A stretch of 64,000 bases of DNA, from the NCBI GenBank assembly GCA_002839825.1, contig PGYU01000005.1, positions 62,001 through 126,000 on the forward strand, written 5' to 3'. Position 1 is the stretch's first letter, and each line of letters opens with the position of its first letter. This stretch comes from Ignavibacteriae bacterium HGW-Ignavibacteriae-1. Lineage in GTDB: Bacteria; Bacteroidota; Ignavibacteria; Kapaibacteriales; UBA2268. The notes beneath the pieces are model-generated. The model saw nothing but the letters and a program-made list of their open reading frames with translations, did not search any database and was not told the origin of the DNA. Of this stretch, positions 46,075 to 55,713 are shown in pieces. The position numbers were made by a program, and so were the translations under genes.

Positions 46075-47265
46075 TTAAGGATTAATATTCTTCAGAATAA
46101 CGCTATAATCGCTTTTGTGATTATTTATGAGTTGTTTCAGCGATTTAATACTGATTTTCCCAACCACATAGTTATTTTGCCTTGATTTATATTCTTCAAT
46201 AATTTCATCAAACACGCTATTATTAAAATTGATTTGACTATATCGGAGATAAATTTCAATCAAATGGTCATCTGTATATTGAAAATCGGGTGCTTGAAAA
46301 CGCTTTTTATACTCGTACTTATAATTGTAACTCAATGCAGACAAATCAGATAGCACTGCCGAAGCAGTAGGGAAGGAGCCTGCACCTTTGCCAACAAAAA
46401 AGTTCTTGTTCACGAAAGTATTTTCGGTTACAATTCCATTGAAAACGCCATCAACTTGAAAGAGCTCATTGCTCGAATCCACAAATTCAGGAATTACTAA
46501 AGCTATGATTTTATTGCCCTTTAGTTTAATCGCATGAGCAACAAGTTTAATTTTCAAGCCTTTTTCGGTAGCATATTTTATATCGAATTCGTTAATTTGA
46601 GTAATCCCGATATTTATGATATTCGCCGGGTCTATGACAAGACCAAAAGCGTGTGCCATGATAATATGCAATTTATATTTTGCATCGAACCCTTCTACAT
46701 CCATCGTAGGGTCAGATTCTGCATAACCTTGCGTTTGAGCAGCTGTGAGAGCTGTATCGAATGATATTTTGTTCGAAATCATTTCTGTCAGAATGTAATT
46801 GGTTGTACCATTAACAATTCCTTGGATAGATTTGAGCAAATCATTGTCATAATATTCTTCCAAATTTCTGAGAATTGGGATACTTCCACAAACTGCAGCT
46901 TCGTACAAAAGCGGCGTTTTCAGTTTATTTTGCAGATTTATCAACTCCTCGAAATTCTCCGAAATCATCTTTTTATTCGCACTTACAACAGCTTTGCCAT
47001 TATTTAGCGCCCCGACTACGATTTCCTTCGCAGCTTCAGCATCGTCAATCAATTCCACTATCACGTTGATGTCAGGATTATTCAGCAAATCATTTTTATC
47101 AAAAGTGAAATACTCATTCCCCAAGGGTCTTGATTTTTCGGAATTTCTGCAACAAATCTTCACGATTTCAGCTTTGAAACCGGGCGTCTGTTGCAATATG
47201 TCGTACAAACCTTGCCCAACGCAGCCGAAACCAAAAAGCCCAATTTTTATTTCATTTCTTTCCAT
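46075..47265 (-). CDS. hom: homoserine dehydrogenase
   Basis: 396 residues. NAD(P)-binding GLFGFGCVGQGLYD at the N-terminus, then VVSANKKMIS, the catalytic region IQGIVNGTTNYILTEM, and GYAESDPTMDVEGFDAKYK. It reduces aspartate semialdehyde to homoserine. No clear C-terminal ACT domain, so allosteric threonine control may be missing. It follows metB by 22 bp and thus sits under the SAM riboswitch at 48573, which ties this branch-point step to methionine supply. Confidence 0.93.
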   Translation of the reverse strand: MERNEIKIGLFGFGCVGQGLYDILQQTPGFKAEIVKICCRNSEKSRPLGNEYFTFDKNDLLNNPDINVIVELIDDAEAAKEIVVGALNNGKAVVSANKKMISENFEELINLQNKLKTPLLYEAAVCGSIPILRNLEEYYDNDLLKSIQGIVNGTTNYILTEMISNKISFDTALTAAQTQGYAESDPTMDVEGFDAKYKLHIIMAHAFGLVIDPANIINIGITQINEFDIKYATEKGLKIKLVAHAIKLKGNKIIALVIPEFVDSSNELFQVDGVFNGIVTENTFVNKNFFVGKGAGSFPTASAVLSDLSALSYNYKYEYKKRFQAPDFQYTDDHLIEIYLRYSQINFNNSVFDEIIEEYKSRQNNYVVGKISIKSLKQLINNHKSDYSVILKNINP

Positions 47266-47287
47266 TTCTTCCTCTTTCCGATTTCAT

Positions 47288-48430
47288 TTATAATTTATTG
47301 AAAGCTTGTTCTAAGTCGTCAATCAAATCTTGACTATCTTCCAAACCAATTGACAACCTCAGCAAGCTATCCACAACACCCGATGCACGGCGACTTTCGA
47401 CCGGAATTGATTTATGCGTCATCGTAGAAGGGCTGCAAACCAAGCTTTTCGTCCCGCCCAAACTTTCAGCGAGTTTGAATAATTTGGTCGAAGTAGCTAA
47501 TTTTACCGCATTTTCTTCAGTATCATTTTTTAACGAGAATGAAACCATTCCACCAAAATATTTCTGCTGTTCCTTTGCTACATTGTGGTTTACGTGGCTC
47601 TCCAACCCAGGGAAATAGACTTTATCTACTTCAGGTCTGCTTAATAAAAATTTTGCAACTTCAATAGCGTTTTTTGAATGTTCTTTCATACGAAGAGCCA
47701 ATGTGGATATGCCACGAATTACTAACCAACTGTCGAATGGTGATAAGATTCCACCGGTAGAATTTTGTATAAATTTGATTCTTTCGCCCAATTCATCGCT
47801 ATTCGTGACAACCAATCCGGCAATCAAATCGCTGTGTCCGCCCAAATATTTCGTAGCGCTATGAATAATGATGTCCGCACCCAAATCAATTGGTTTTTGG
47901 ATTATGGGAGTCGCAAAAGTATTGTCAACGCAAACGAGGCAACCGCGAGATTTGGCTAATTTTGCAATCGCAGCAATATCGGAAATTTTGAGCAGTGGAT
48001 TTGTTGGGCTTTCGAGCCAAATCAGCTTAGTTTTGTCGCTAATTTCGCGTTTAATGTTGCTTACATCAGTTGTGTCCACAAATTTGATTGTAATTCCAAA
48101 ATTGTTGTAAACTTGAGTGAACAATCTAAAGGCACCACCGTAAATATCATCAACGGCAAGCACTTCGTCACCCGGTTTAAGCAACTTCGCGACAGCGTCA
48201 ATAGCTGCTAATCCGCTTGCGAAAGCGAATCCGTTCTTGCCGTTTTCGAGTTCGGCTATCAACCTTTCCAAAATCGCTCGAGTTGGGTTGTTGGTTCTGC
48301 TGTAATCAAAGCCCTTGTTTACACCGGGTTGCTCTTGGACGTAAGTCGAAGTTTGGTATATGGGTACAGAAATAGCACCTGTGAGTGGGTCCACAGGGAT
48401 TGAGTGAATTATTTTTGTTGATTCGTTCAT
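47288..48430 (-). CDS. metB: cystathionine gamma-synthase / trans-sulfuration PLP enzyme
   Basis: 380 residues of the Cys/Met metabolism PLP family. The PLP lysine is K194 in HSATKYLGGHSDLIAG, D169 (CVDNTFATP) holds the pyridine nitrogen, and YSRTNNPTRAILE is the N-terminal signature. The SAM riboswitch upstream and hom downstream favour a synthase making cystathionine from an acylhomoserine, but cystathionine gamma-lyase has the same motifs. Ribosome site GGAG before ATG 48430. Confidence 0.9.
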   Translation of the reverse strand: MNESTKIIHSIPVDPLTGAISVPIYQTSTYVQEQPGVNKGFDYSRTNNPTRAILERLIAELENGKNGFAFASGLAAIDAVAKLLKPGDEVLAVDDIYGGAFRLFTQVYNNFGITIKFVDTTDVSNIKREISDKTKLIWLESPTNPLLKISDIAAIAKLAKSRGCLVCVDNTFATPIIQKPIDLGADIIIHSATKYLGGHSDLIAGLVVTNSDELGERIKFIQNSTGGILSPFDSWLVIRGISTLALRMKEHSKNAIEVAKFLLSRPEVDKVYFPGLESHVNHNVAKEQQKYFGGMVSFSLKNDTEENAVKLATSTKLFKLAESLGGTKSLVCSPSTMTHKSIPVESRRASGVVDSLLRLSIGLEDSQDLIDDLEQAFNKL

Positions 48431-48507
48431 AAAAAGTCTCCTATTATAAAAATATAAAATATTAATTTGCTGTTTTGCTTATCAATCAAGATTAGTAGCC
48501 AAAAGAG

Positions 48508-48543
48508 CAAAAAAATAAGCTCTTTTGACAAGTCAAAAGAGCT
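48508..48543 (-). terminator. intrinsic terminator of the SAM riboswitch expression platform
   Basis: Perfect 12-bp stem AGCTCTTTTGAC / GTCAAAAGAGCT with a 2-nt loop, followed on the minus strand by TATTTTTTT. It lies 29 bp after the aptamer and 78 bp before metB, so SAM binding would stop transcription before the operon. Confidence 0.88.
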
Positions 48544-48572
48544 ATAATAGGATTTTCTTATGTCTCTTTTCA

Positions 48573-48678
48573 CTCATCTTTCCTTCTGCACGCAGAAGGC
48601 AGGAATTGGCACCTTGCTAAATGGATAGCAGGTTGCCAAGGTTTCATAGGGCCCTTTCCCTCAACCTTTCTTGATAAG
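48573..48678 (-). ncRNA. SAM-I (S-box) riboswitch aptamer
   Basis: 106 nt on the minus strand. P1 is CTTATC / GATGAG. Conserved core pieces are AGAAAGGTTGAGGGA, GGGCCCTATGAAACC with the kink-turn/SAM pocket, TTGGCAACC, GGTGCCAATTCC, and the P4 hairpin CTTCTGCGTGCAGAAG before GAAAGATGAG. It binds S-adenosylmethionine and, with the terminator at 48508, should turn off metB-hom when SAM is plentiful. Confidence 0.95.
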
Positions 48679-48738
48679 TTATTTCCAAAGAACATTACAA
48701 TGCAAAAGTAAAAAATATTTTTGATATGACAAAAAAAA

Positions 48739-50226
48739 TTATTCGTCGTAGTTATCAATTTGTGCTCTTTGCAATCTATCGGAGAAGTCAACATAAACTG
48801 TTTTCCATTCCGTAAAGATGTCAAATACAGTCCAGCCGCCTTCGCGATGACCATTGCCTGTGAATTTCACTCCGCCAAATGGCATATGTGCTTCGGCGCC
48901 AATTGTAGGAGCGTTGATATATGTTATGCCCGCTTCAATCTCTCTCATGGCTCTGAAAGCTAAGTTTACATTTTTGGTATAAATCGAGGAAGATAGCCCG
49001 TAATCGCAATCATTTTGCAATTCTACGGCGTGTTCGTAATTATCCGCTTTGCTGATTGATAGGATTGGACCGAAAATTTCTTCTTGGAATAGACGCATTT
49101 TGCGAGTTACATCGGCAAAAATCGTTGGTTTGAAGAATGAGCCTTTTGCCAAAGCGCCATCAGTAGCAGGTTCGCCGCCACAAACAAGTCTGCAGCCCTC
49201 CTCCAAACCAATCTTCGAATAATTTACGCAATTTTCGAGAGATTTGTCATGTATAACGGGACCGACATCAGTTTTAGGTTCTAAACCATCGCCAAGTTTA
49301 AGTTTCGAGGCTCTATCTGCAATCATTTCAATAAATTTTTCATATACACCTTGTTCGACAATCACTCGCGAGGTAGCTGTGCAACGTTGCCCGGTAGTAC
49401 CGAATGCTCCCCACAATGCTCCGTCAACAGCCAGTTCGAGATTAGCGTCATCAAGGACGATTTGAGCATTTTTGCCGCCCATTTCGAGCGAAACTTTTTT
49501 GTTCATTCGACCACAAATTTCGCCGATTTTAGTACCAATATCAGTCGAACCGGTAAAGCCGATTAAATTTACATCGGGATGCTCTACAATCATATTGCCC
49601 ATAGAGCCTTTGCCAAGCACAAGGTTGAATACGCCTTTGGGTAATCCTGCTTCTTCGAGGATTTCGGCAAAAACTATACCTGAATGTGGTGATTCCTTAG
49701 ATGGCTTATAAACTATAGTATTTCCGGCAGCAAGTCCGGGTAAGATTTTCCATGATGGCACAGCCACAGGGAAATTCCAGGCTGTAATTATACCGCATAC
49801 TCCGATTGGAGTTCTGAAAGTCATATTTGTTTTGGCATCCATTTCCGAAGGTGCAGTGAAACCGAACATTCTCCGCGTTTCCGATGCTGCATAATAAGCA
49901 GTATCAATAGCTTCTTGGACGTCACCTTCTGTTTCAAAAGTGGGCTTGCCCATTTCGCGAGTCATAATCCGACCCAATTCTTTCTTGCGCGCTGTGAAAA
50001 TGTCGCCGGCTTTTTTGATGATATCGCCACGTTTTGGAGCGGGCATATTTTTCCATAGCTTAAATGCTGCTTTTGCTGCTGCTACAGCATCATTGACGTC
50101 TTCCTGATTGCTGTCGGGAAAGTCACCGATGATATCTTCATGGTTTGCCGGGGAAATATTCGGGAAGTATTTGCCTGATTTAGGCTCTACCCATTCGCCA
50201 TTAATATAATTTTTAAATTTTTCCAT
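48739..50226 (-). CDS. NAD(P)-dependent aldehyde dehydrogenase
   Basis: 495 residues. Catalytic Cys282 is in [12 protein letters not shown], general base Glu248 in LEMGGKN, and the oxyanion Asn151 in [20 protein letters not shown] is the cofactor loop. Full length for the ALDH superfamily. The [14 protein letters not shown] context resembles the ketoglutarate-semialdehyde and ALDH7-like groups, but the substrate is not readable. It is transcribed as a single gene; the SAM riboswitch 60 bp beyond its stop serves metB, not this gene. Confidence 0.92.
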   Translation of the reverse strand: MEKFKNYINGEWVEPKSGKYFPNISPANHEDIIGDFPDSNQEDVNDAVAAAKAAFKLWKNMPAPKRGDIIKKAGDIFTARKKELGRIMTREMGKPTFETEGDVQEAIDTAYYAASETRRMFGFTAPSEMDAKTNMTFRTPIGVCGIITAWNFPVAVPSWKILPGLAAGNTIVYKPSKESPHSGIVFAEILEEAGLPKGVFNLVLGKGSMGNMIVEHPDVNLIGFTGSTDIGTKIGEICGRMNKKVSLEMGGKNAQIVLDDANLELAVDGALWGAFGTTGQRCTATSRVIVEQGVYEKFIEMIADRASKLKLGDGLEPKTDVGPVIHDKSLENCVNYSKIGLEEGCRLVCGGEPATDGALAKGSFFKPTIFADVTRKMRLFQEEIFGPILSISKADNYEHAVELQNDCDYGLSSSIYTKNVNLAFRAMREIEAGITYINAPTIGAEAHMPFGGVKFTGNGHREGGWTVFDIFTEWKTVYVDFSDRLQRAQIDNYDE

Positions 50227-50402
50227 AATTTTGACCTCTTATTAATAATAAATGCGAAAATTTTAATTTCACAACATTTTACTTTACAAATTTAAGGGAA
50301 TTTCAGCGATTTCACATATAATTGTTGAATTTTTGGTAAATTTACAAGCGAAAATTTTTGTAAATTGAATTTTGTTTTGAATTGAAAAATAAGTGAAAGA
50401 CT

Positions 50403-52472
50403 ATGAATAAATCTCTAAAAGTTGCGTTCCTTTGGCATCAGCATCAGCCGTACTATAAAATTGACAATGAATTTATATTGCCATGGGTCTTGTTTCACGG
50501 TACAAAAGACTACTATGATTTGCCGGAAGTGCTGTACGAATTCCCAAATATTAAGCAGACTTTTAACTTTGCTCCTTCGCTCAATTTGCAAATTGATGAT
50601 TACGTCCGCTCCAAAGGGACAGACAAAATTCGTGTTTTGACTGCAAAAAATGCCAAAGAGTTGACCGATGAGGACAAATCGGAAATTATAAAGTACTTTT
50701 TCCATTCAAATTTCGAGAATATGATTAAACCCAATCCTCGATTTCTCGAACTGTATAATCATGTTAAATATGATGCAAATGCTGTAAATAATTTTCAAGA
50801 GCAAGATTGGCGCGATTTGCAGATGTGGTACAATCTTTCGTGGTTCGGCTACTATTCATCTCAAATTGGTATCATAAATAGACTTAGAATCAAAGGGCGA
50901 GATTTTACTGAAGATGAGAAGATTATGATGATTCAGGAGCAAAATTTTTTATTAGCAAAAATCGTGAATCAGTATAAACGATTGCGAGATTTGAAGCAAA
51001 TTGAAATCAGCTGTTCGCCGATGTTTCACCCGATTTTACCATTGCTTTGCGACAGTCGCTCGGCTCTTGAGGCGAATCCTGACAATATGATGCCTGACCC
51101 CGTTTATAAATATCCTGAAGATGCTGATTTGCAGCTCGGTTCGGGGATTAATTACTTTACTTCAATTTTTGGCGAAAAACCCAAAGGGATTTGGCCCTCC
51201 GAAGGTTCCGTTTCAAATGAAGTGCTCAATCTTATGATTGACCACAGTATTAGCTGGTTCGCAAGTGATGAGCTTGTGCTGTTGCATTCGGTCGGAGATT
51301 CTTATAATCCGCTCGAAAAATATTTTCCACGCAAATTTAAAGGCAAAAATGGGGAAATCACAGGATTTTACCGTGACAATCATCTTTCCGATAAAATTGG
51401 ATTCCTATATTCAACGTGGAATGCATCCGATGCTGCGAGAGATTTCGAAAATTCATTACTCAAAATTCGGGATAAAATCATCAGACAGTATGGTGAATCG
51501 GCACTTGATAATGCAGTCGTTTCGGTAATTCTTGATGGTGAAAACTGTTGGGAATTTTACAAGGATAATGGAATTCCGTTTTTGCGTGAACTTTTCTTGA
51601 GATTGGACAAATCTGATAAATTGCAAACGGTTACTTTTAGTGAAGTGGTTAACAAAAGTAATGCGAATGAATTTTTCCCCGCCCTCACATCAATTAGAGC
51701 CGGTTCGTGGATTAATGCCAATTTTAATATTTGGATTGGTCACGAAGACGACATCAAGGCTTGGAATGTGCTGTCTAATGCACGGGCAACTTTTCAAAAT
51801 TTGCGGCACACATTGAATAGCGAACTCGAACGGGAGATTTTGAACGAAATTATGATTGCTGAAGGCTCGGATTGGTTCTGGTGGTATGGTCCGGAGCACC
51901 ACACTGAGAACAAGGCAGAGTTTGATTTGCTCTTTAGGCATCATGTTTCGCGAATTTATGAATTGCTGAAATTGGAAATTCCCGCCGAGCTAAATGTGCC
52001 GATTGCAAATCATTTCTTAGAGTCGGGCGTTAAGAAGCCTCTAGAAGACATTACGCCTGATTTGAATCTTTCGCCGCTTTCCGAATCTTGGCGTACATCA
52101 GGTAATATTGATTTGAACACCGACAACTCTTCGATGCATAAATCGGGGAGTGTGATTGAATCTTTCAAATATGCTTATGATGAAAATAAATTATATTTGG
52201 GAATAAAACTTTCCGAAAATGTAACCGATTTTGCGTTTAAAATTATTTTCGAAAATCATATAGAAATTAAATATTCGAGATTAAATAAATTATCAAAAAT
52301 TGAATTAGAAAATATTAGCGATGTAAATATTTATAATAATAATAATTTTGTTAATTTTGCATTGCAAATTGATAAAATAATTCAAAATGATAAATTATGT
52401 TATTTGAAATTAATTATCGAATCAGCAGGGGAGACTATTCAAATTCCGAGGGACGGATTTATGGAAATATAA
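50403..52472 (+). CDS. glycoside hydrolase family 57 protein (alpha-amylase/pullulanase type)
   Basis: 689 residues. GH57 regions seen are HQHQPYY at 12-18, GIWPSEGSVS with predicted nucleophile E267, DELVLLHS, and ILDGENCW with predicted acid D378. The ~150-residue C-terminal part (from about 540) is a beta-rich accessory domain, unlike minimal GH57 enzymes. No signal peptide, so it probably acts on intracellular alpha-glucan such as glycogen. The 3' end overlaps no gene; convergent recX ends 6 bp away. Last ~60 codons are very AT-rich. Confidence 0.88.
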   Translation: MNKSLKVAFLWHQHQPYYKIDNEFILPWVLFHGTKDYYDLPEVLYEFPNIKQTFNFAPSLNLQIDDYVRSKGTDKIRVLTAKNAKELTDEDKSEIIKYFFHSNFENMIKPNPRFLELYNHVKYDANAVNNFQEQDWRDLQMWYNLSWFGYYSSQIGIINRLRIKGRDFTEDEKIMMIQEQNFLLAKIVNQYKRLRDLKQIEISCSPMFHPILPLLCDSRSALEANPDNMMPDPVYKYPEDADLQLGSGINYFTSIFGEKPKGIWPSEGSVSNEVLNLMIDHSISWFASDELVLLHSVGDSYNPLEKYFPRKFKGKNGEITGFYRDNHLSDKIGFLYSTWNASDAARDFENSLLKIRDKIIRQYGESALDNAVVSVILDGENCWEFYKDNGIPFLRELFLRLDKSDKLQTVTFSEVVNKSNANEFFPALTSIRAGSWINANFNIWIGHEDDIKAWNVLSNARATFQNLRHTLNSELEREILNEIMIAEGSDWFWWYGPEHHTENKAEFDLLFRHHVSRIYELLKLEIPAELNVPIANHFLESGVKKPLEDITPDLNLSPLSESWRTSGNIDLNTDNSSMHKSGSVIESFKYAYDENKLYLGIKLSENVTDFAFKIIFENHIEIKYSRLNKLSKIELENISDVNIYNNNNFVNFALQIDKIIQNDKLCYLKLIIESAGETIQIPRDGFMEI

Positions 52473-52478
52473 TGAATA

Positions 52479-53114
52479 TTATTTAAAATATTTCTTGACA
52501 ACTTTGAAAACAATATTAGTATCAAATCCTAAATAAATTAGGTGATTTGCAAGCGATGATTTTTGTTTTTCGGGGATTTTATTCCTGATTGATTTCATTT
52601 TCTTTTCGGCTGCTTTTTCGGCAAATTCGATAATATCATCCTGAGGATAAAATTTATTTATTGCCTCGTCAGCCATTTGTGCATTTACGCCTTTTAACAT
52701 CAATTCCGATTTCATGCGCCTGATTCCGATTGACTTCCGAGCTAAAGTGCTGTTTATAAAAGTGATAGCAAATTTCATATCATCAATCAAGCCAAATTCG
52801 TCCAAAAAAGTCAGCAAAGTTTCATGAAAGGCTGCATCATGCTGTTTAGTGCGCATGTATTGGCGCATCTGCTTTCGCGTGCGGGGCTTCATTGCTGCAT
52901 AGCGGTAGCATTGTTGTTTTGCAGTCAGAAGTTTTTGAGCATTGATTAATTTCTCGATTTCAGCGGGTTCCAGTTCCAAATCTTTTCTCAATCCGCTATT
53001 GACCACGATATCCAAATGCACTTCAATTTTGTCGCGATTTTCGTAAAATTCAATCACGCAGAGATTGCTTCTCTGATTTTTCTGCTTAACGCTCCTGATT
53101 TTTGATCTTTCCAT
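52479..53114 (-). CDS. recX: RecA regulator RecX
   Basis: 211 residues. The C-terminal three-helix-repeat region has RecX signatures: MKPRTRKQMRQYMRTKQHD, FLDEFGLIDDMKFAITFI, ARKSIGIRRMKSELMLKGV and YLGFDTNIVFKVV. RecX caps or inhibits RecA filaments. The ~60-residue N-terminal extension is typical of Bacteroidota. recA is not in the window. Confidence 0.88.
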   Translation of the reverse strand: MERSKIRSVKQKNQRSNLCVIEFYENRDKIEVHLDIVVNSGLRKDLELEPAEIEKLINAQKLLTAKQQCYRYAAMKPRTRKQMRQYMRTKQHDAAFHETLLTFLDEFGLIDDMKFAITFINSTLARKSIGIRRMKSELMLKGVNAQMADEAINKFYPQDDIIEFAEKAAEKKMKSIRNKIPEKQKSSLANHLIYLGFDTNIVFKVVKKYFK

Positions 53115-53132
53115 AAAGTCTAAAATAACAAA

Positions 53133-53164
53133 AAATGCCGAAAACTATACAGTTCTCGGCATTT
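53133..53164 (-). terminator. Rho-independent terminator after the LVIVD lipoprotein gene
   Basis: Minus-strand stem AAATGCCGA / TTCGGCATTT with inner ACTGTATAGTT pairing, followed by TTTTTGTTATTTT. It also lies just upstream of recX. Confidence 0.85.
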
Positions 53165-53178
53165 AAATCGTAATAAAA

Positions 53179-54456
53179 TTATTTTACAATTGGAATCTTG
53201 CTAAGCAAAATCAAATTTTTCGGGTCGGCATAATCATATTGGAATAAGCCGTCTTCGCCAACCATCAGCAATGAAGAGCCGAGCGGAATCACATCGAATG
53301 TTTTGATGTCGCTTTGCCAATCCAACAATTTGATTTCTGCAGGATTTTCAACATCATAGACCTTCAATCCCGCAGGTCCGTCACACAAAAATAGAATATT
53401 ATTGTCCAAGCCCAATCCGGCAGGCTCTTGCATAGGATAAGTCTTAATCAATTTTGGATTAGTCAAATCGCTAATGTCGAGCACATCCAATTGATTTAGA
53501 TTGCCGACGCAGCGAGTACCGGTGCGAAGTGTTACGTAAGCGTACTTGTCATTTGCAACCACAGGGTCGCAACCGCGTGCATGACTGAATTGTCCCAATT
53601 GCTTCGGATGAGCCGCATCTGACACGTCGTAGATGAACATTCCTGTTGTAGAGCCGATAAAGAGCTTGTCCTTGAATGGAAATATAGTCTCGATTTCCCA
53701 CCCGATATTCACTTTCGACCAAACTTTTGGGTCGCGTGGAGTCGAAATATCGAATAATTGCAAGGAAGTCATATCCACCGAGTACAAATATTTGTCATAA
53801 ATCGTGAATCTTGCCATCGAGCCGCCTTTGCCAGTTTGGCTCGGGTTTGATTTGCTATTGTCCATGCTTATATCGCCGCCTTCAAATTCTCTTCTATATA
53901 TGTTGTCGTGATTAAGTGGACCATTACCGCAATCTTCAAAATAATATTTGTAAACAGTGTCTTTCAAAACATATTCGACCAACATGCCTTCCTTAGTCTC
54001 AGCTCCGCCCCAGAGCCCATCGGTGAGCATAGGGAAGATACCCTCAATTCTCTTGACTATGGTTGGCGAAGATGGATTACTGATGTCGAGAGCCACCAAA
54101 TCTATGTAGCTATTCGCAAATAAGATATTATCGCGCACAGCCATATCGCCATTGCCGGGAATCTCGATGAATGAAAGGTTTCTGGGCATACGTGGGTTGC
54201 TGTTGTCAATCACATGAATCCCTTCGTTACGTTCGTTGACAAGTATATACTTACCGTAAAAGTAGATTTTGCCCGGATTTTTCAATGTTCGGGCGGTTCC
54301 TGCTTTTACACCGTTGCGGATTGCATCTAAGTTCTTGTAAACAGGAACCCAGATTTGAGTTGGATATTCCACTACTTCTGTAGTGCAACAACTGCCAATG
54401 AAGGCGATTGCCAAAATCGAAAATACTACTGTTGCTAAGGCTCTCATGTTCATCAT
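53179..54456 (-). CDS. LVIVD-repeat beta-propeller lipoprotein
   Basis: 425 residues. A lipoprotein signal ends in AFIGSC, with Cys23 predicted to be lipidated. The mature part consists of ~40-residue LVIVD repeats (VLVNERNEGIHVIDNSNPR, LVALDISNPSSPTIVKRI, LQLFDISTPRDPKVWSKV, LKVYDVENPAEIKLLDW), expected to fold as a beta-propeller facing the periplasm or cell surface. No catalytic residues known for the family; ligand unknown. Single-gene unit. Confidence 0.9.
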   Translation of the reverse strand: MMNMRALATVVFSILAIAFIGSCCTTEVVEYPTQIWVPVYKNLDAIRNGVKAGTARTLKNPGKIYFYGKYILVNERNEGIHVIDNSNPRMPRNLSFIEIPGNGDMAVRDNILFANSYIDLVALDISNPSSPTIVKRIEGIFPMLTDGLWGGAETKEGMLVEYVLKDTVYKYYFEDCGNGPLNHDNIYRREFEGGDISMDNSKSNPSQTGKGGSMARFTIYDKYLYSVDMTSLQLFDISTPRDPKVWSKVNIGWEIETIFPFKDKLFIGSTTGMFIYDVSDAAHPKQLGQFSHARGCDPVVANDKYAYVTLRTGTRCVGNLNQLDVLDISDLTNPKLIKTYPMQEPAGLGLDNNILFLCDGPAGLKVYDVENPAEIKLLDWQSDIKTFDVIPLGSSLLMVGEDGLFQYDYADPKNLILLSKIPIVK

Positions 54457-54619
54457 CCCTGTATATTTACTGAAACATTGTCAAATTTCATATTTAGTAT
54501 TCAACATTTTCATTACTCAAACTTATCGAAAATCACGAAGCAAAGCAACAAAAATTTCAGGAAATTCCCATCTCCTAAACATATGACACATGAAAGTAGA
54601 AAAAGGAACAAAAAAATAT

Positions 54620-55582
54620 TTATTTTTTTCTTTGCATTATAAAACATGCCGAATCACCTTGTTGCTGGCGATTCAACTCTAAGGCTTGATTTCGGAAATT
54701 GCGGATTTGTTCGCGTGTAAAAATAGATTTGGAGGGATTTACGGCATAAGATTTTTCGTCTTTCAAGGGGATGTCTTGCAGGTATTGCTCGCTACCCCAA
54801 AACTGAATATCAGTCGAATCGTAGGTGACATCTGTGATTGTCAAATTTGCACTTTCTGCCATAATTTGCATACTCCGCACCGAGTGCAAATATAAGTGGC
54901 GGGGAGCGTCCAACTGAATCCAATCCGTGCCGTATTTTGTCCATGCGTACGAGGGCATAACCGGAATTCGGATAAGTGCATGAGCACCGGGTTTGAGCAG
55001 CCGCTGAATATCTTTGAGCGTTTCGAGCGGCTCCGGAACATGCTCGAAGGAGTGGTGCATCATAATCAAATCAAATTGTTTATCCAACTCGCTTGTGTAC
55101 TTTTTGTAAATGGTCAAGCTCTTGCCGTAATGAATGTCCGCCGCGATAAATGGGTCTGCACCGGTTAAATGCCTGAATCCGGCATTTTGCATATTCAGGA
55201 GCAACTGCCCCGAGCCACACCCGACCTCCAGAATCTCCGAATCATAGTCAACGCCCGCTTTCTTGAACCACCGAGCATCGAAAGGCACTCCGTACAGCGT
55301 TTTGAGCAAAGCACCAAACAAAGTCGGGCGTTTGAGCAGATGGTCTGCACGTCTCTGCTTGAAAAACAGCTTGAAATTGCTCTGATTTTGGATGTTCGAA
55401 TAAGCGTAATATTCATTTGCGGGATAGTATTTGTCAAGGTTTTCGGGAATTGTTGCTATTTGGAGGCATCCGCAATTATCGCATTCGATATACTCAAATT
55501 CGTCACGCATCCCGAACATCATCTCCTTAGCGACATGAATCCGATTATTTTCCACATTGCCACAAATTCTACATTCACTCAT
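54620..55582 (-). CDS. class I SAM-dependent methyltransferase with N-terminal zinc ribbon
   Basis: 320 residues. The N-terminal zinc-ribbon pair is C4/C7 (CRIC) and C34/C37 (CDNC). The Rossmann methyltransferase domain has EILEVGCGSGQLL (motif I, about 113-125), LIMMHHSFEHVPEP and LKPGAHALIRIP. This Methyltransf_23-like architecture is frequent in sugar or polysaccharide modification clusters, but no glycosyltransferases are nearby. Good ribosome site AAGGAG. Substrate unknown. Confidence 0.88.
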   Translation of the reverse strand: MSECRICGNVENNRIHVAKEMMFGMRDEFEYIECDNCGCLQIATIPENLDKYYPANEYYAYSNIQNQSNFKLFFKQRRADHLLKRPTLFGALLKTLYGVPFDARWFKKAGVDYDSEILEVGCGSGQLLLNMQNAGFRHLTGADPFIAADIHYGKSLTIYKKYTSELDKQFDLIMMHHSFEHVPEPLETLKDIQRLLKPGAHALIRIPVMPSYAWTKYGTDWIQLDAPRHLYLHSVRSMQIMAESANLTITDVTYDSTDIQFWGSEQYLQDIPLKDEKSYAVNPSKSIFTREQIRNFRNQALELNRQQQGDSACFIMQRKK

Positions 55583-55634
55583 GTTTTCTCCTTATATTCA
55601 TACCTACAAAAATAGGACTATTTCTGCTAAGTAC

Positions 55635-55677
55635 AAAAAGTGGGGAGAGGGATTAAACTTTTCATCTCCAATCCCAC
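55635..55677 (-). terminator. probable terminator after the hybrid histidine kinase gene
   Basis: Minus-strand GTGGGATT ... AATCCCTCTCCCCAC hairpin (with a bulge) followed by five T, 37 bp beyond the kinase stop. Confidence 0.5.
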
Positions 55678-55713
55678 GAATAAATTCATATTCTATACAT
55701 GTGTATTGTTAAT

